The notes under the pieces were generated by a model. That model saw nothing but the letters and a program-made list of their open reading frames with translations, did no database searches and was not told the DNA's origin. From positions 1 to 64,000 of the forward strand of contig NZ_FOAM01000018.1 in NCBI RefSeq assembly GCF_900109605.1: DNA of 64,000 bases. The letters are read 5' to 3'. Both the position numbers and the translations under genes were made by a program. Shown here one piece after another: positions 18,074 through 27,075 of this stretch. Source of the DNA: Xaviernesmea oryzae (GTDB taxonomy: Bacteria; Pseudomonadota; Alphaproteobacteria; Rhizobiales; Rhizobiaceae). Position 1 is the first letter of the stretch. Each line of letters opens with the position of its first letter.

Positions 18074-18882
18074 GCGCGCTTGTTCTCGACATCGACCGGC
18101 TGTCGATCACCTCGGGCGCGCGCCGCCTTGTCGAGGAAATCAGCCTGCGCGTGGCGCCGGGCGAGCGTGTCGGCCTGATCGGCGAATCCGGCTCCGGCAA
18201 ATCCTTGACCGCACTGGCATCGGTCGGCCTTCTGGCCGAGGGACTTGTGCCCTCGGGCTCGATTAGGCTTGGCGGCCATCAAGTGGTCGGCGCGGCGGAT
18301 AGTGCCTTGGCCAAACTGCGCGGCGAAGTGGCCGCAATGGTCTTTCAGGAGCCGCTGACTGCGCTCGATCCTCTCATGCCCATCGGTCGCCAGCTGGCCG
18401 AAGTGGTGCGCCGCCATGCGCGGCGTAACCGGCATAGCATGGACCGAAGAAGTGTCGAACGGGCAGTGCTCGACCTCGTGCGGCAGGTCTCTCTTCCGCA
18501 TCCAGACCGGCTGGTGCGCTCCTTCCCGCATGAAATATCCGGCGGCCAGCGACAGCGCGTCGCCATCGCCATGGCGCTCGCCTGCGAACCACAGCTTCTG
18601 ATCGCCGACGAACCGACGACGGCGCTCGACGTAACCACGCAGGCGGAAATCCTGACTTTGCTGCGCGATCTCGTCACAGCCCGGAACATGGCCTTGCTGT
18701 TCATCAGCCATGATCTGCCCGTGGTTGCGGGCATCGCCGAGCGCGTCATCGTCATGCGTCAGGGCGCTATTGTCGAAGAAGGCACCGTAAGCCAAGTCTT
18801 TGCCAAGCCGGCCCATGCCTATACCAAAAGCCTGATGGCCGCGGCGCGCAGCTTCGACGACGCGCTGGAGATACCGAGATGA
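18070..18882 (+). CDS. Peptide-type ABC ATPase (DppD/OppD family)
   Basis: A 270-residue ATPase starting at the ATG that overlaps the permease stop; the longer open frame upstream is only the antiparallel phase of that gene. Walker A is GESGSGKS, the signature [16 protein letters not shown], Walker [13 protein letters not shown] and the switch FISHDLPV. The usual OppD C-terminal Fe-S/Cys extension is short here; the chain ends soon after [12 protein letters not shown]. It should pair with the DppF-type subunit encoded next. Confidence 0.9.
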   Translation: MSALVLDIDRLSITSGARRLVEEISLRVAPGERVGLIGESGSGKSLTALASVGLLAEGLVPSGSIRLGGHQVVGAADSALAKLRGEVAAMVFQEPLTALDPLMPIGRQLAEVVRRHARRNRHSMDRRSVERAVLDLVRQVSLPHPDRLVRSFPHEISGGQRQRVAIAMALACEPQLLIADEPTTALDVTTQAEILTLLRDLVTARNMALLFISHDLPVVAGIAERVIVMRQGAIVEEGTVSQVFAKPAHAYTKSLMAAARSFDDALEIPR

Positions 18883-19658
18883 TGCCGAATGCCCAGCCGC
18901 ATGATGCAGCGCTGTTCGATGTCCGCGACCTGTCCTTCACCTATCCGCGCGGCCCTCAGGTTCTGAGCGGCATCAATCTTCGTGTGGAGCGAGCCGAAAG
19001 CCTTGGCATCGTCGGCGAATCCGGTTCCGGCAAGACCACGCTGCTGAAGCTCCTGCTCGGCCTCGCCCGGCCGAGCACAGGTGAAATCTTGGCAAGCGGA
19101 CAGGTGCTGGACCCCGGCAACCGGCACGGCATGCGCACCTTTCGCCGCCGCGTGCAGGCCGTGTTTCAGGACCCCTATTCCTCGCTCGACCCGCGCCAGC
19201 GCGTGAGGGACATTATCGCCGAGCCGTTGCGCGCGCTGAAGATCGACGGCGATATCGACACCGCAGTTGCAAAGGCCCTGCAAGCCGTGGACCTGCCGGC
19301 TGATGCGGCCTGGCGCAGGCCGCACGCCTTTTCAGGCGGCCAGCGCCAGCGCATCGCCATAGCCCGCGCCATCGTTTCGCAGCCGGAGGTGATCCTGGCG
19401 GATGAAGTGGTCAGTGCGCTCGATCTGTCGACGCGGATCCGCATCGTCGCGCTGCTGCAGCAGCTTTCGGCCCACATCACCTTCATCATCGTCTCGCATG
19501 ATATCGGGCTGGTGGCGGCCCTGTGCAGCAGGACGATCATTCTCGAGCACGGCCGGATCGTCGAAAGCGGGCGAACACGCGAGATCCTGGCGAACCCGCA
19601 GCATCCCTATAGCCGACGGCTGCTCGCGAGCATTCCGCGCATGCCGGCGGCACGGTAA
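18879..19658 (+). CDS. Peptide-type ABC ATPase (DppF/OppF family)
   Basis: A 259-residue ATPase. Walker [18 protein letters not shown]-loop [18 protein letters not shown] (an OppF/DppF signature), ABC signature [15 protein letters not shown], Walker [13 protein letters not shown] and switch IVSHDIGLV. Walker B has EVV rather than the common EPT, but the catalytic Glu is kept. The gene overlaps the previous ATPase by 4 bases and closes the five-gene operon. Confidence 0.9.
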   Translation: MMPNAQPHDAALFDVRDLSFTYPRGPQVLSGINLRVERAESLGIVGESGSGKTTLLKLLLGLARPSTGEILASGQVLDPGNRHGMRTFRRRVQAVFQDPYSSLDPRQRVRDIIAEPLRALKIDGDIDTAVAKALQAVDLPADAAWRRPHAFSGGQRQRIAIARAIVSQPEVILADEVVSALDLSTRIRIVALLQQLSAHITFIIVSHDIGLVAALCSRTIILEHGRIVESGRTREILANPQHPYSRRLLASIPRMPAAR

Positions 19659-19764
19659 ACGCTGTTTCGATCACACAACGACATCTAATTTTGCAAAATC
19701 AAACAAATCGAAAGGGTTGCTGACCTAAAGTCCGGGCTTACCAGAGATTGTCGGGGCTTCATCC

Positions 19765-20988
19765 TTGATCCGTTTGTTGAAAAGCGAATCCGATGCTGTG
19801 CGCAGGGAGTTGGTGGCTGAGCTCGCCTATTCCATCATCCCAACCAGCATTTTGGGCGCGATCACGCTGATAATCGGTGTGTTTTCTGCCGCTTCGCTGG
19901 CACGGCCGTTGATCCTTGAGGCAACGATCGTAACGACGGTGATGTCGTTTCTGAAGGTTGCCGTCATGATCCTGCACAGGCAGCGAAACAAGACGGGACA
20001 CGTGCTCTCCTCCGAATCGCTCCGATGGGAGATGATGCATGGCGCGCTGACCTTGGCCATGGCCGCCGGAATCAGCACCCTGGCGACGATGATCTTCCTC
20101 GCACCAGATCTTTCCCTCCAGATGCTCGCCACCGTCTTGATCTTCGGCTATGCGGCCGGCGTGATCACGCGCGTTTCCGTCCGGCCCGCGATTGCGGCTT
20201 CGGCGGTCATTACAGTGGGTTTCCCACCGATCGCGGCCTGTGTCCTGGCCGGTGACCGGCCGCATCTTATCTTGGCGGCGACCTTCCTGGCCTTCATTCT
20301 CGCAGGCATGCAAAGCGTCGTGCATGTTTATCGCACGGCAAAGCGCCAGATCGGGTTGAAGCATGACATGGCGGCCTTGGCGCAGCGAGACAGCTTGACG
20401 CGCCTGCCAAACCGGCTTGCAATCCGCGAGGCCTCCGACAATCGCGCGTGGCCCTCGGATCGAGCCATTGCACTGCATTGCTTTGATGTCGACGGGTTCA
20501 AGCTGGTCAATGACGCTTATGGTCATCAGATCGGCGATCGTCTGCTTGAGGCAATCGCCGATCGCTTGCGGGCCATCCTCCCTGAGGGCGTCATGGCCGC
20601 GCGCGTCGGCGGCGATGAATTCATGGTGCTGCAGCCCGGCCTATCGGACGAAAGGGAGGCTGAGCGCCTCGCCTACCGCTTGTTCGCCAATCTGACTGAG
20701 CCCTATGATCTCGATGGACGGCTGGTCCGCATTGGCGTCAGCATTGGCTATGCGATCGCGCCAGGCGCGACTGCGGATCGCGAAACCATGATCCGGCAGG
20801 CGGATGCGGCCTCCTATATCGCCAAGCGACGCGGCGGCGGCGTGGAATATCATGGTGCGGCCACACAGGATGCAGCGCATCAAAATTCCACCAAGCCCGC
20901 AGCCTCTCCAACGAGAGAGGCGGCGTCGTGCGATTCATCGCCGGCACATGCAGCGGCCGATACTCAACCTTGTGCTGCGTATCATTAA
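19765..20988 (+). CDS. Membrane-anchored GGDEF-domain diguanylate cyclase
   Basis: A 407-residue protein. Residues ~25-190 contain five or six hydrophobic segments, and residues ~205-365 form a GGDEF domain with DSLTRLPNRLA, the metal-binding CFDVDGFKLVND and an intact GGDEF at 282-286. The motif should support c-di-GMP synthesis. No RxxD inhibitory site is visible before GGDEF. The C-terminal ~40 residues are low-complexity. The start is uncertain: TTG 19765 has a weak Shine-Dalgarno, and GTG at 19798 is an alternative. The sensory input is unknown. Confidence 0.85.
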   Translation: MIRLLKSESDAVRRELVAELAYSIIPTSILGAITLIIGVFSAASLARPLILEATIVTTVMSFLKVAVMILHRQRNKTGHVLSSESLRWEMMHGALTLAMAAGISTLATMIFLAPDLSLQMLATVLIFGYAAGVITRVSVRPAIAASAVITVGFPPIAACVLAGDRPHLILAATFLAFILAGMQSVVHVYRTAKRQIGLKHDMAALAQRDSLTRLPNRLAIREASDNRAWPSDRAIALHCFDVDGFKLVNDAYGHQIGDRLLEAIADRLRAILPEGVMAARVGGDEFMVLQPGLSDEREAERLAYRLFANLTEPYDLDGRLVRIGVSIGYAIAPGATADRETMIRQADAASYIAKRRGGGVEYHGAATQDAAHQNSTKPAASPTREAASCDSSPAHAAADTQPCAAYH

Positions 20989-21221
20989 ATTACGGAGAGA
21001 AGACCAAATCTCCACACCAGACGAGCGTGATCGAACGTTCGCTCGCCCTTTTCAAAACCATGCATTGGAATGTGAGGTTGGCTCTTGCCGGACCAAGGCA
21101 AAGAATTCCAATATCTGGCTCATCTGTCCTGGCTGGGCTCGGCACGCCTATGAAACGAGAGTAGATATCATGTAGTCGCTCGATTCCACGGGCGTCATAA
21201 GAGGTCTGGAGGCCTCTCACC

Positions 21222-21650
21222 ATGGCAGAGACGACACCCCGCGTTCGGCCGACAGGCGCCACATCGACACTTGGCCGCACCGGTTTTCCTCATATCGTCT
21301 CGGCCACCGGCGGTGAAATCGACATCGTCACCGGCGCGAGCCAACCGGGCTTCAATCCGATCGATCTCCTCTATGCCTCGCTCTCGGCCTGCCTTGCCAT
21401 GAGTGCGCGCATCGCGGCCGGCAAGCTCGGCGTTCTCGATCGGTTGGAGGGCGTGGAGGCGGCCGTGACGGGCGTTAAGGCGCCCGACGAACCCTCGCGC
21501 GTCCTGCGCTTCGAGATCACGATGCGCATCACCGGCGATCTGGATCAGCAGACCCGCGCGGCGATTGCGCATATGGCCGAAGACGGCATATGCACCGTCA
21601 GCAACACGATGAAGGCCAATCCCGGCTTTGCGCTCACGCTTGAGGAGTGA
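21222..21650 (+). CDS. OsmC/Ohr-family peroxiredoxin-like protein
   Basis: A 142-residue OsmC-type protein. The two redox cysteines expected for organic hydroperoxide reduction are present: Cys57 in LYASLSACLAMS and Cys124 in DGICTVSNTM. The fold starts with a beta sheet (FPHIVSATGGEIDIVTG). GGAGG at 21208-21212 gives a good start at ATG 21222. It stands alone, followed by a strong terminator, and probably detoxifies fatty-acid or organic peroxides in the cytoplasm. Confidence 0.9.
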   Translation: MAETTPRVRPTGATSTLGRTGFPHIVSATGGEIDIVTGASQPGFNPIDLLYASLSACLAMSARIAAGKLGVLDRLEGVEAAVTGVKAPDEPSRVLRFEITMRITGDLDQQTRAAIAHMAEDGICTVSNTMKANPGFALTLEE

Positions 21651-22013
21651 CGCAGAGGCAGGGGTGGGAAGGCTCTGACGCCCATTGCCGAAGCATCGTC
21701 GCCTATCACTGGCGTCCGGCCCTTGTGACCACGCGGCGTTTCGAACACCAGGACTTCCTTGGTGCGCAATTCCATTCCCGGCTCGATAGCCAGTCCACAG
21801 AAACAGCAACGCCCGCCCGCAGGATCTGCGGACGGGCGTTTTTAAGCTTTCGGCTGTGATGATGCCGAGCGTCACTCAAGCTCGGCAAAACCGCTTAAAC
21901 CAGCTGCTTGAAACCGTGCGCGAAATCAAAAACACCGCGCACTGGCTTCAAGTTTGGCGTTCATTGCTTCTTTGCCTACCGCAAGACCGCTCTACGGTCT
22001 CGCGGCGCAGGAT
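21651..22013. other. Intergenic region after osmC-like gene
   Basis: 363 bp without a credible gene. It holds the terminator at 21808-21844. The rest, between it and the end of the minus-strand DUF1127 gene, shows nothing recognisable. Confidence 0.5.
21808..21844 (+). terminator. Rho-independent terminator
   Basis: AACGCCCGCCCGCAG at 21808-21822 pairs with CTGCGGACGGGCGTT at 21826-21840 with one mismatch and a 3-base loop, followed by a T-run. It is a strong intrinsic terminator for transcripts leaving the OsmC gene. Confidence 0.8.
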
Positions 22014-22163
22014 TTAGCGCTTGTTGACGGCAGCGCGAGCGACGACGCGGATGTCGGTGCGGTCGATGCCGAGATCGTGCAGCTCGCGGTTGCTCATGCG
22101 GCCGAGTTCGCTGACGGTCTGGCGATACTGGCGCCAAGCGGAAAAAGAGCGGGTGAGGTTCAT
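22014..22163 (-). CDS. DUF1127 small Arg-rich protein
   Basis: A 49-residue protein with the DUF1127 (YjiS-like) core: WRQYRQTVSELGRMSNRELHDLGI followed by DRTDIR. The start at 22163 is set by AGGAGACC directly upstream; the longer frame from 22205 lacks such a site. Such peptides are common in alphaproteobacteria. Some members affect phosphate/carbon adaptation and RNA turnover, but no function can be assigned here. It is divergent from the Pho-box-controlled ugp operon. Confidence 0.85.
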   Translation of the reverse strand: MNLTRSFSAWRQYRQTVSELGRMSNRELHDLGIDRTDIRVVARAAVNKR

Positions 22164-22613
22164 GGCGGTCTCCTGGTCACAATCCGGGTCCGGCCCCTTG
22201 GCCATCCCCTTGAGGTGGAGCCGTTCGCGGCCCCTTCATCGACCAGAGCGTCTCTCCTTCTTTCGAAGGGCTGCCGGAGGTTTCCCTCTCGACCAGCTGG
22301 CCCGCTCCGGCCTGTTCGATGAAGGCAATATAATCGTTTGAACCTGCCAGAAACCAGCGCTGATGCCTCAAGGCACCCCTGCGCTCAGCGCATGGATCGG
22401 CGCGCCCGGCGTTAAGCACCGGGTAAGCTCGGCATGGGTCAGCCGAGGGAGCAAGCCCCTCAGGCGATCCGAATGGCCACTGCCGCTGTCATAATAGCGT
22501 CAGAAAACCTCAGACAAACTGTAATAATCGGGGCCTATGAGGGCCGCGGGTCATCCGCGGCGAGGCGTCAGCCATCGGCGGAGGGACACCGAACCCTTTC
22601 CGAGAGGACGACG
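22164..22613. other. Regulatory region upstream of ugpB
   Basis: 450 bp between the divergent DUF1127 and ugpB genes. The right half contains the Pho box at 22486-22525 and, closer to ugpB, a GC-rich hairpin (CCGCGGGTCATCCGCGG). I see no gene in it. Confidence 0.6.
22486..22525 (+). promoter_or_regulatory. Tandem Pho box (PhoB-binding repeats) upstream of ugpB
   Basis: Four 7-base units occur at exact 11-base spacing: CTGTCAT (22486), GCGTCAG (22497), CCTCAGA (22508) and CTGTAAT (22519). The first pair fits the PhoB site (CTGTCAT-N4-CTGTCAT-like) well and the last unit is a good third match. The site ends ~90 bases before the ugpB ATG. PhoB control of ugp is established in E. coli and in rhizobia, so phosphate-starvation induction is expected. 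Confidence 0.75.
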
Positions 22614-23957
22614 ATGAAACATTCCGCTCTTCGCGCCGCACTGGCCGGCCTGTTTGCCGCCACCACGCTCGCCGCCGCCCCGGCCTTTGCTGAAAAGACC
22701 AAGTTCGAGTTCTGGCATGGCCTGTCGGGCGATCTTGGCGAGCGCGTCCAGGAAGCCTGCAAGAAGTTCAACGACAGCCAGGCCGATTTCGAGATCCTCT
22801 GCACCTCGCAGGGCGGTTACGACACGACGCTGCAGAACACCATTGCCGCCTATCGCGCCAAGAAACAGCCCGCCATCGCCCAGATCTATGATGCCGGCAC
22901 GCTGGACATGATGCTGTCCAAGGCCTTCGTTCCCGCCAAGAAGCTGATGGCCGACAACGGCTACAAGATCGACTGGGACAACTACTTCCCCGGCATCGCC
23001 AACTACTATGCCACCGCCGGCGGCGAGCTGCTGTCCTTCCCCTTCAACTCCTCGACCGCCGTCATCTATTACAATATGAGCGCCTTCGAGAAGGCCGGCG
23101 TGACCGCAAAGCCGGAAACCTGGGAAGACGTGGCCGAAGCCGCCAAGAAGCTCAAGGCAGCCGGCTATGAATGCCCGATGGCTTTCAGCTTCGACCCTTG
23201 GCCGCTGATGGAACAGTTCTCCGCCATCCACGATCAGCCGATCGCCACGGAAGCTAATGGCTACAAGGGCCTGAACGCCGAGCTGACGGTCAACAAGACC
23301 AAGTTCATCGACGAGCTGAAGTTCTTCAAGAAGATGCAGGATGAGAAGCTCTTCGTCGTCAAGACCAAGCAGCTCGGCATGGATACGGTTCCGGCCTTCA
23401 CCTCGCAGACCTGCCAGATCACCATGAGCTCGATCGCCGATCACGGCACGGTCGGCAAGACCCTACCGGAAGGTGTGAAGTGGGATGTCGGCATGCTGCC
23501 GGTGTTCAAGGGCACGGAGCGCAAGAAGTCGCTCGTCGGCGGTGCCTCGCTTTGGGTTCTCGCCGGCCGTCCGGAAGCCGAATACAAGGGCGCTGCCGCC
23601 TTCCTCAACTTCATCGCCCAGCCCGACATGGTGCAGTGGTGGTCGACGGTCACGGGCTATATCCCGGTCACCAAGACCGGCTTTGAAGCCATGAAGAAGA
23701 ACGGCTTCTACGACAAGGCTCCTTATAAGGGCCGCGAAATCGCCATCGAGAGCCTGACGCTGACCCAGCCGAGCGAGAACACCCGCGGCATCCGGCTCGG
23801 CAACTTCACCCAGATCCGCAAGGAAATCTCGACCGCACTCGAAGCCATCTACATGCAGAACGCCGACATCCAGAGCACCATCGACCAAGCCGTCGAGCGC
23901 TCGAACCAGGGTCTGCGCCGCTTCGAAAAGACCTATGCCGGCGAAAAGCTGAATTAA
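22614..23957 (+). CDS. ugpB: sn-Glycerol-3-phosphate ABC transporter binding protein UgpB
   Basis: A 447-residue periplasmic binding protein. ATG 22614 follows GAGAGGACG and starts a clear signal peptide ending APAFA. The mature part matches UgpB motif by motif: FEFWHGLSGDLG, IAQIYDAGTLDMM, LLSFPFNSSTAVIYYN, GGASLWVLAGR, RLGNFTQIR and the terminal QGLRRFEKTYAG. It binds glycerol-3-phosphate and probably glycerophosphodiesters, providing phosphate and carbon. First gene of the operon under the Pho box. Confidence 0.95.
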   Translation: MKHSALRAALAGLFAATTLAAAPAFAEKTKFEFWHGLSGDLGERVQEACKKFNDSQADFEILCTSQGGYDTTLQNTIAAYRAKKQPAIAQIYDAGTLDMMLSKAFVPAKKLMADNGYKIDWDNYFPGIANYYATAGGELLSFPFNSSTAVIYYNMSAFEKAGVTAKPETWEDVAEAAKKLKAAGYECPMAFSFDPWPLMEQFSAIHDQPIATEANGYKGLNAELTVNKTKFIDELKFFKKMQDEKLFVVKTKQLGMDTVPAFTSQTCQITMSSIADHGTVGKTLPEGVKWDVGMLPVFKGTERKKSLVGGASLWVLAGRPEAEYKGAAAFLNFIAQPDMVQWWSTVTGYIPVTKTGFEAMKKNGFYDKAPYKGREIAIESLTLTQPSENTRGIRLGNFTQIRKEISTALEAIYMQNADIQSTIDQAVERSNQGLRRFEKTYAGEKLN

Positions 23958-23974
23958 GCCTCACCGCCCGATCC

Positions 23975-24005
23975 GGGCCTGCCTCACCCGTCGGGGCAGG
24001 CCCTT
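23975..24005 (+). terminator. Intra-operon hairpin after ugpB
   Basis: GGGCCTGCC at 23975-23983 pairs perfectly with GGCAGGCCC at 23995-24003. No long T-run follows, so it is more likely an attenuator or mRNA-end stabiliser that raises UgpB over the permeases. Confidence 0.5.
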
Positions 24006-24065
24006 CCCCTTGACGCCACCGGTCACCCGCCGGCCGTCTTCAGACTCCTCGCCGGACACCGCCCT

Positions 24066-24956
24066 ATGGAAAAGCGCTCCGTCTTCAAGAGCACCTGGCT
24101 GCCAATCGTCTTCGCGCTGCCGCAGCTCACCCTGATTCTCCTGTTCTTCTACTGGCCTGTCGCGGCCGTGATGAACTGGGCTTTTACCCTGGAGCCGCCT
24201 TTTGGCGGAGCGGCCGAATTTGTCGGTCTGGACAATTTCCGCGAGGTCTTCCACGATCCCTTCTACTGGAATTCGGTGCTGGTCAGCATCATCTTCGCCG
24301 TCTGTGGCGCGCTCTCGGCCATCTTCATCGGGCTGGTACTGGCGCTGGCGGTAGACCGGCAGTTGCCGGGCTCCGGCTTCTTCCGCTTTCTCTATATCCT
24401 GCCTTTCGCCGTGGCTGGCCCTGCCGGCGGTATTGCCTTCCGCTTCATCCTCTCGCCCGAGCGCGGGCTGGCGGCGATCCTGAATTCGATCGAGCCTGAT
24501 CTTTGGAACCCGGCGAAATATGGCAGCCATGCGCTCGCCTTCGTCATCATGATCTTCATCTGGAAATGGGCGGGCTACACCTTCATCTTTCTGCTGGCCG
24601 GTCTGCAGTCCGTGCCGCGCGCCCTTATCGAGGCCGCCGCCATGGACGGTTCCGGCCCGATCCGCCGGGCGATCGACATCCAGGTGCCGCTGCTGGCGCC
24701 GACGCTGTTCTTCCTGCTGGTGACCATGATGACCGAGGGCTTCGTCGGCTCGGACACCTTCGGCATGGTGCATGCAACCACCGCCGGCGGGCCAAACCGT
24801 GCCACCGAGGTCATGGTCTACCGCATCGTCGATGAAGCCTTTCACGGGCTCAACTATTCCGGCGCGTCCGCCCAGAGCATCGTGCTCATCGGCCTGATCA
24901 TGGTTTTCACCTTCATCCAGTTCCGCTTCATCGAGCGGCGCGTCCATTACAAGTGA
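24066..24956 (+). CDS. ugpA: sn-Glycerol-3-phosphate ABC permease UgpA
   Basis: A 296-residue permease. It opens MEKRSVFKSTWLPIVFALPQLTLILLFFYWPV, typical of UgpA, and has about six membrane segments. The EAA loop reads IEAAAMDGSGPIRRAIDIQVPLL. The WALTLE-type region FTLEPPFGGAAEFVGLDNF near the N-terminus is also UgpA-like. It forms the channel with UgpE, seven bases downstream. Confidence 0.93.
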   Translation: MEKRSVFKSTWLPIVFALPQLTLILLFFYWPVAAVMNWAFTLEPPFGGAAEFVGLDNFREVFHDPFYWNSVLVSIIFAVCGALSAIFIGLVLALAVDRQLPGSGFFRFLYILPFAVAGPAGGIAFRFILSPERGLAAILNSIEPDLWNPAKYGSHALAFVIMIFIWKWAGYTFIFLLAGLQSVPRALIEAAAMDGSGPIRRAIDIQVPLLAPTLFFLLVTMMTEGFVGSDTFGMVHATTAGGPNRATEVMVYRIVDEAFHGLNYSGASAQSIVLIGLIMVFTFIQFRFIERRVHYK

Positions 24957-24963
24957 GGCGGCC

Positions 24964-25851
24964 ATGATCCAGCGCACTCCCTTCGCCGATGCCCTCACCT
25001 ATGGGCTGATGATCCTGGGCTTCCTCCTGCTGATCGGCCCCTTCGTCGTCGTGATTGCCGGCGCCAGCCAGTCCCTCCAGCAGGTCAATGCCGTGCCCTT
25101 TCGCTTCATGCCGGGCACGCATTTCCTCGAAAACGCCTCGGCCGCCTGGACGCGCGGCGATCTCGGCCATGCCATGGTCAACAGCCTGATCATGGCGACG
25201 CTCGTTACCGTTGGCAAAGTGGCGCTTTCGGCCTGCACGGCCTTCGCCATCGTGTTCTTCCGCTCGCCGCTCAAGCACCTGTTCTTCTGGACCGTCTTCA
25301 TCACCTTGATGCTGCCGCTCGAAGTGCGCGTCGTGCCAACCTATGCGGTGGCAGCGGATATGTTCACGCCGTTCCGCCTGCTGATCCAGTTCCTCACCGG
25401 CATCGAGATCAAGGTGGAGTGGAACCTGCTCAATTCCTATGCCGGCCTCGTCCTGCCGCTGATCGCCACGGCTACCGGCACCTTTCTTTACCGGCAGTTC
25501 TTCATGACGCTGCCGGATGAACTGGCCGAGGCGGCGCGCATGGACGGCTCCGGTCCGGTGCGCTTCTTCTTCGACATGCTGGTGCCGCTCTCGCGCACCA
25601 ATATCCTGGCGCTGACCACGATCATGTTCGTCTATGGCTGGAACCAGTATCTCTGGCCGCTGCTGATGGTCACCGACCCCTCCTACAAGACCATGATGAT
25701 GCAGCTGCGCGCGTTGCTGCCGGCCGAAAACGGCATCCCCGACTGGAACGTCACACTGGCGGGCTCGCTGATCATCATGCTGCCGCCCGTCCTCGTCGTT
25801 GCCATCCTCCAGCGCTGGTTCGTGCGCGGCCTGGTCGCGAGCGAAAAATAA
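24964..25851 (+). CDS. ugpE: sn-Glycerol-3-phosphate ABC permease UgpE
   Basis: A 295-residue permease. Motifs include SLIMATLVTVGKVALSACTAFAIVFF, LPLEVRVVPTY and the EAA loop LAEAARMDGSGPVRFFFDML, followed by YGWNQYLWPLLM, characteristic of UgpE. It follows ugpA closely and precedes ugpC by 42 bases. Confidence 0.93.
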   Translation: MIQRTPFADALTYGLMILGFLLLIGPFVVVIAGASQSLQQVNAVPFRFMPGTHFLENASAAWTRGDLGHAMVNSLIMATLVTVGKVALSACTAFAIVFFRSPLKHLFFWTVFITLMLPLEVRVVPTYAVAADMFTPFRLLIQFLTGIEIKVEWNLLNSYAGLVLPLIATATGTFLYRQFFMTLPDELAEAARMDGSGPVRFFFDMLVPLSRTNILALTTIMFVYGWNQYLWPLLMVTDPSYKTMMMQLRALLPAENGIPDWNVTLAGSLIIMLPPVLVVAILQRWFVRGLVASEK

Positions 25852-25893
25852 TCCTCCCTTTCGACAAGCCCCCATCAGAAGGCCTCAACGACA

Positions 25894-27006
25894 ATGGCTC
25901 AGATCGATATCCGCTCCGTGCGCAAGAGCTACGGCAAGACCCAGACCCTGCATGGTGTCGACCTCATCTTCCCGACCGGGGAGTTCGTCGTCATCCTCGG
26001 CCCCTCTGGCTGCGGCAAATCCACGCTTCTGCGCATGATTGCGGGATTGGAGGAGATCACGGCCGGCGAAATCGCCATCGGTGGGACGGTGGTCAACAGG
26101 CTGGAGCCGCGCGAGCGCGGTTGCGCCATGGTGTTCCAGAACTATGCGCTTTATCCGCATATGAGCGTGGCCGACAATATCGGCTATGCGCTGAAGGTCG
26201 CAGGCGTGCCGAAGGCCGAGCGCCGCCGACGGATCGAGGAGACCGCGTCGATCGTTGGCCTGAGCGACTATCTCGAGCGTAAGCCGGCCGCGCTGTCCGG
26301 CGGCCAGCGCCAGCGCGTGGCCATGGGCCGCGCCATGATCCGCGAGCCCAAGGTCTTCCTGTTCGACGAGCCGTTGTCGAACCTCGACGCCAAACTGCGC
26401 GTCTCCATGCGCGCTGAAATCCGCAAGCTGCACCAGCGGCTGAACGCCACGTCGGTCTTCGTCACCCATGACCAGGTGGAAGCAATGACGCTGGCCGACC
26501 GTTTGGTGGTCATGAACAAGGGCCAGGTCGAGCAAGTGGGCCAGCCGCTGGACATCTACCACCGCCCAGCTTCCACCTTCGTCGCCTCCTTCATCGGCTC
26601 CCCGGCGATGAACCTGATGGACAGCCGCATCGAAGGCGGCACGGTGCGCATCGGCGGCCATGCCGTGCGGCTTTCGCCTGCCGCCGCTTCTCTTGAAGGT
26701 CGAGAGATCACAGTTGGCATCCGGCCGGAGCAGGTTCGCCTATCCTCAAACGGCACCGGCGTGATGGCCGTGGCCGATTTTGTCGAGGAGCTGGGTTCCG
26801 GCCGCATCGTCCACGCCGCCATGGAGGGGCAGGCCTTCGCCGCTGCCATTGGCGAAGAGGTGCGTGTACAGCCCGGCCAGCCGATCGCTTTCGAGCTGCC
26901 CGCCGAGCACCTGCATCTCTTCGACCGCGAGAGTGGCCGCCGTATTGAGGTTGAGGGCCCAGCCGCATCGCCCGTGGCAGCGGTCCCGGCTCTCGCTCTG
27001 TCCTGA
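25894..27006 (+). CDS. ugpC: sn-Glycerol-3-phosphate ABC ATPase UgpC
   Basis: A 370-residue MalK-class ATPase with intact Walker A ([11 protein letters not shown]), signature [15 protein letters not shown], Walker [12 protein letters not shown], switch [14 protein letters not shown] and C-terminal TOBE/regulatory domain ([10 protein letters not shown]). It powers UgpAE. MalK-class ATPases can be shared between CUT1 importers, so it could also serve the importer at 2265-9003, whose own ATPase gene carries a stop codon. Confidence 0.93.
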   Translation: MAQIDIRSVRKSYGKTQTLHGVDLIFPTGEFVVILGPSGCGKSTLLRMIAGLEEITAGEIAIGGTVVNRLEPRERGCAMVFQNYALYPHMSVADNIGYALKVAGVPKAERRRRIEETASIVGLSDYLERKPAALSGGQRQRVAMGRAMIREPKVFLFDEPLSNLDAKLRVSMRAEIRKLHQRLNATSVFVTHDQVEAMTLADRLVVMNKGQVEQVGQPLDIYHRPASTFVASFIGSPAMNLMDSRIEGGTVRIGGHAVRLSPAAASLEGREITVGIRPEQVRLSSNGTGVMAVADFVEELGSGRIVHAAMEGQAFAAAIGEEVRVQPGQPIAFELPAEHLHLFDRESGRRIEVEGPAASPVAAVPALALS

Positions 27007-27075
27007 GATCGAAGACATTCACCGGACCGGTGCGCGAGAACCGCTGCCGGCCTCAACATCCTGAAAGAGGGTTTC

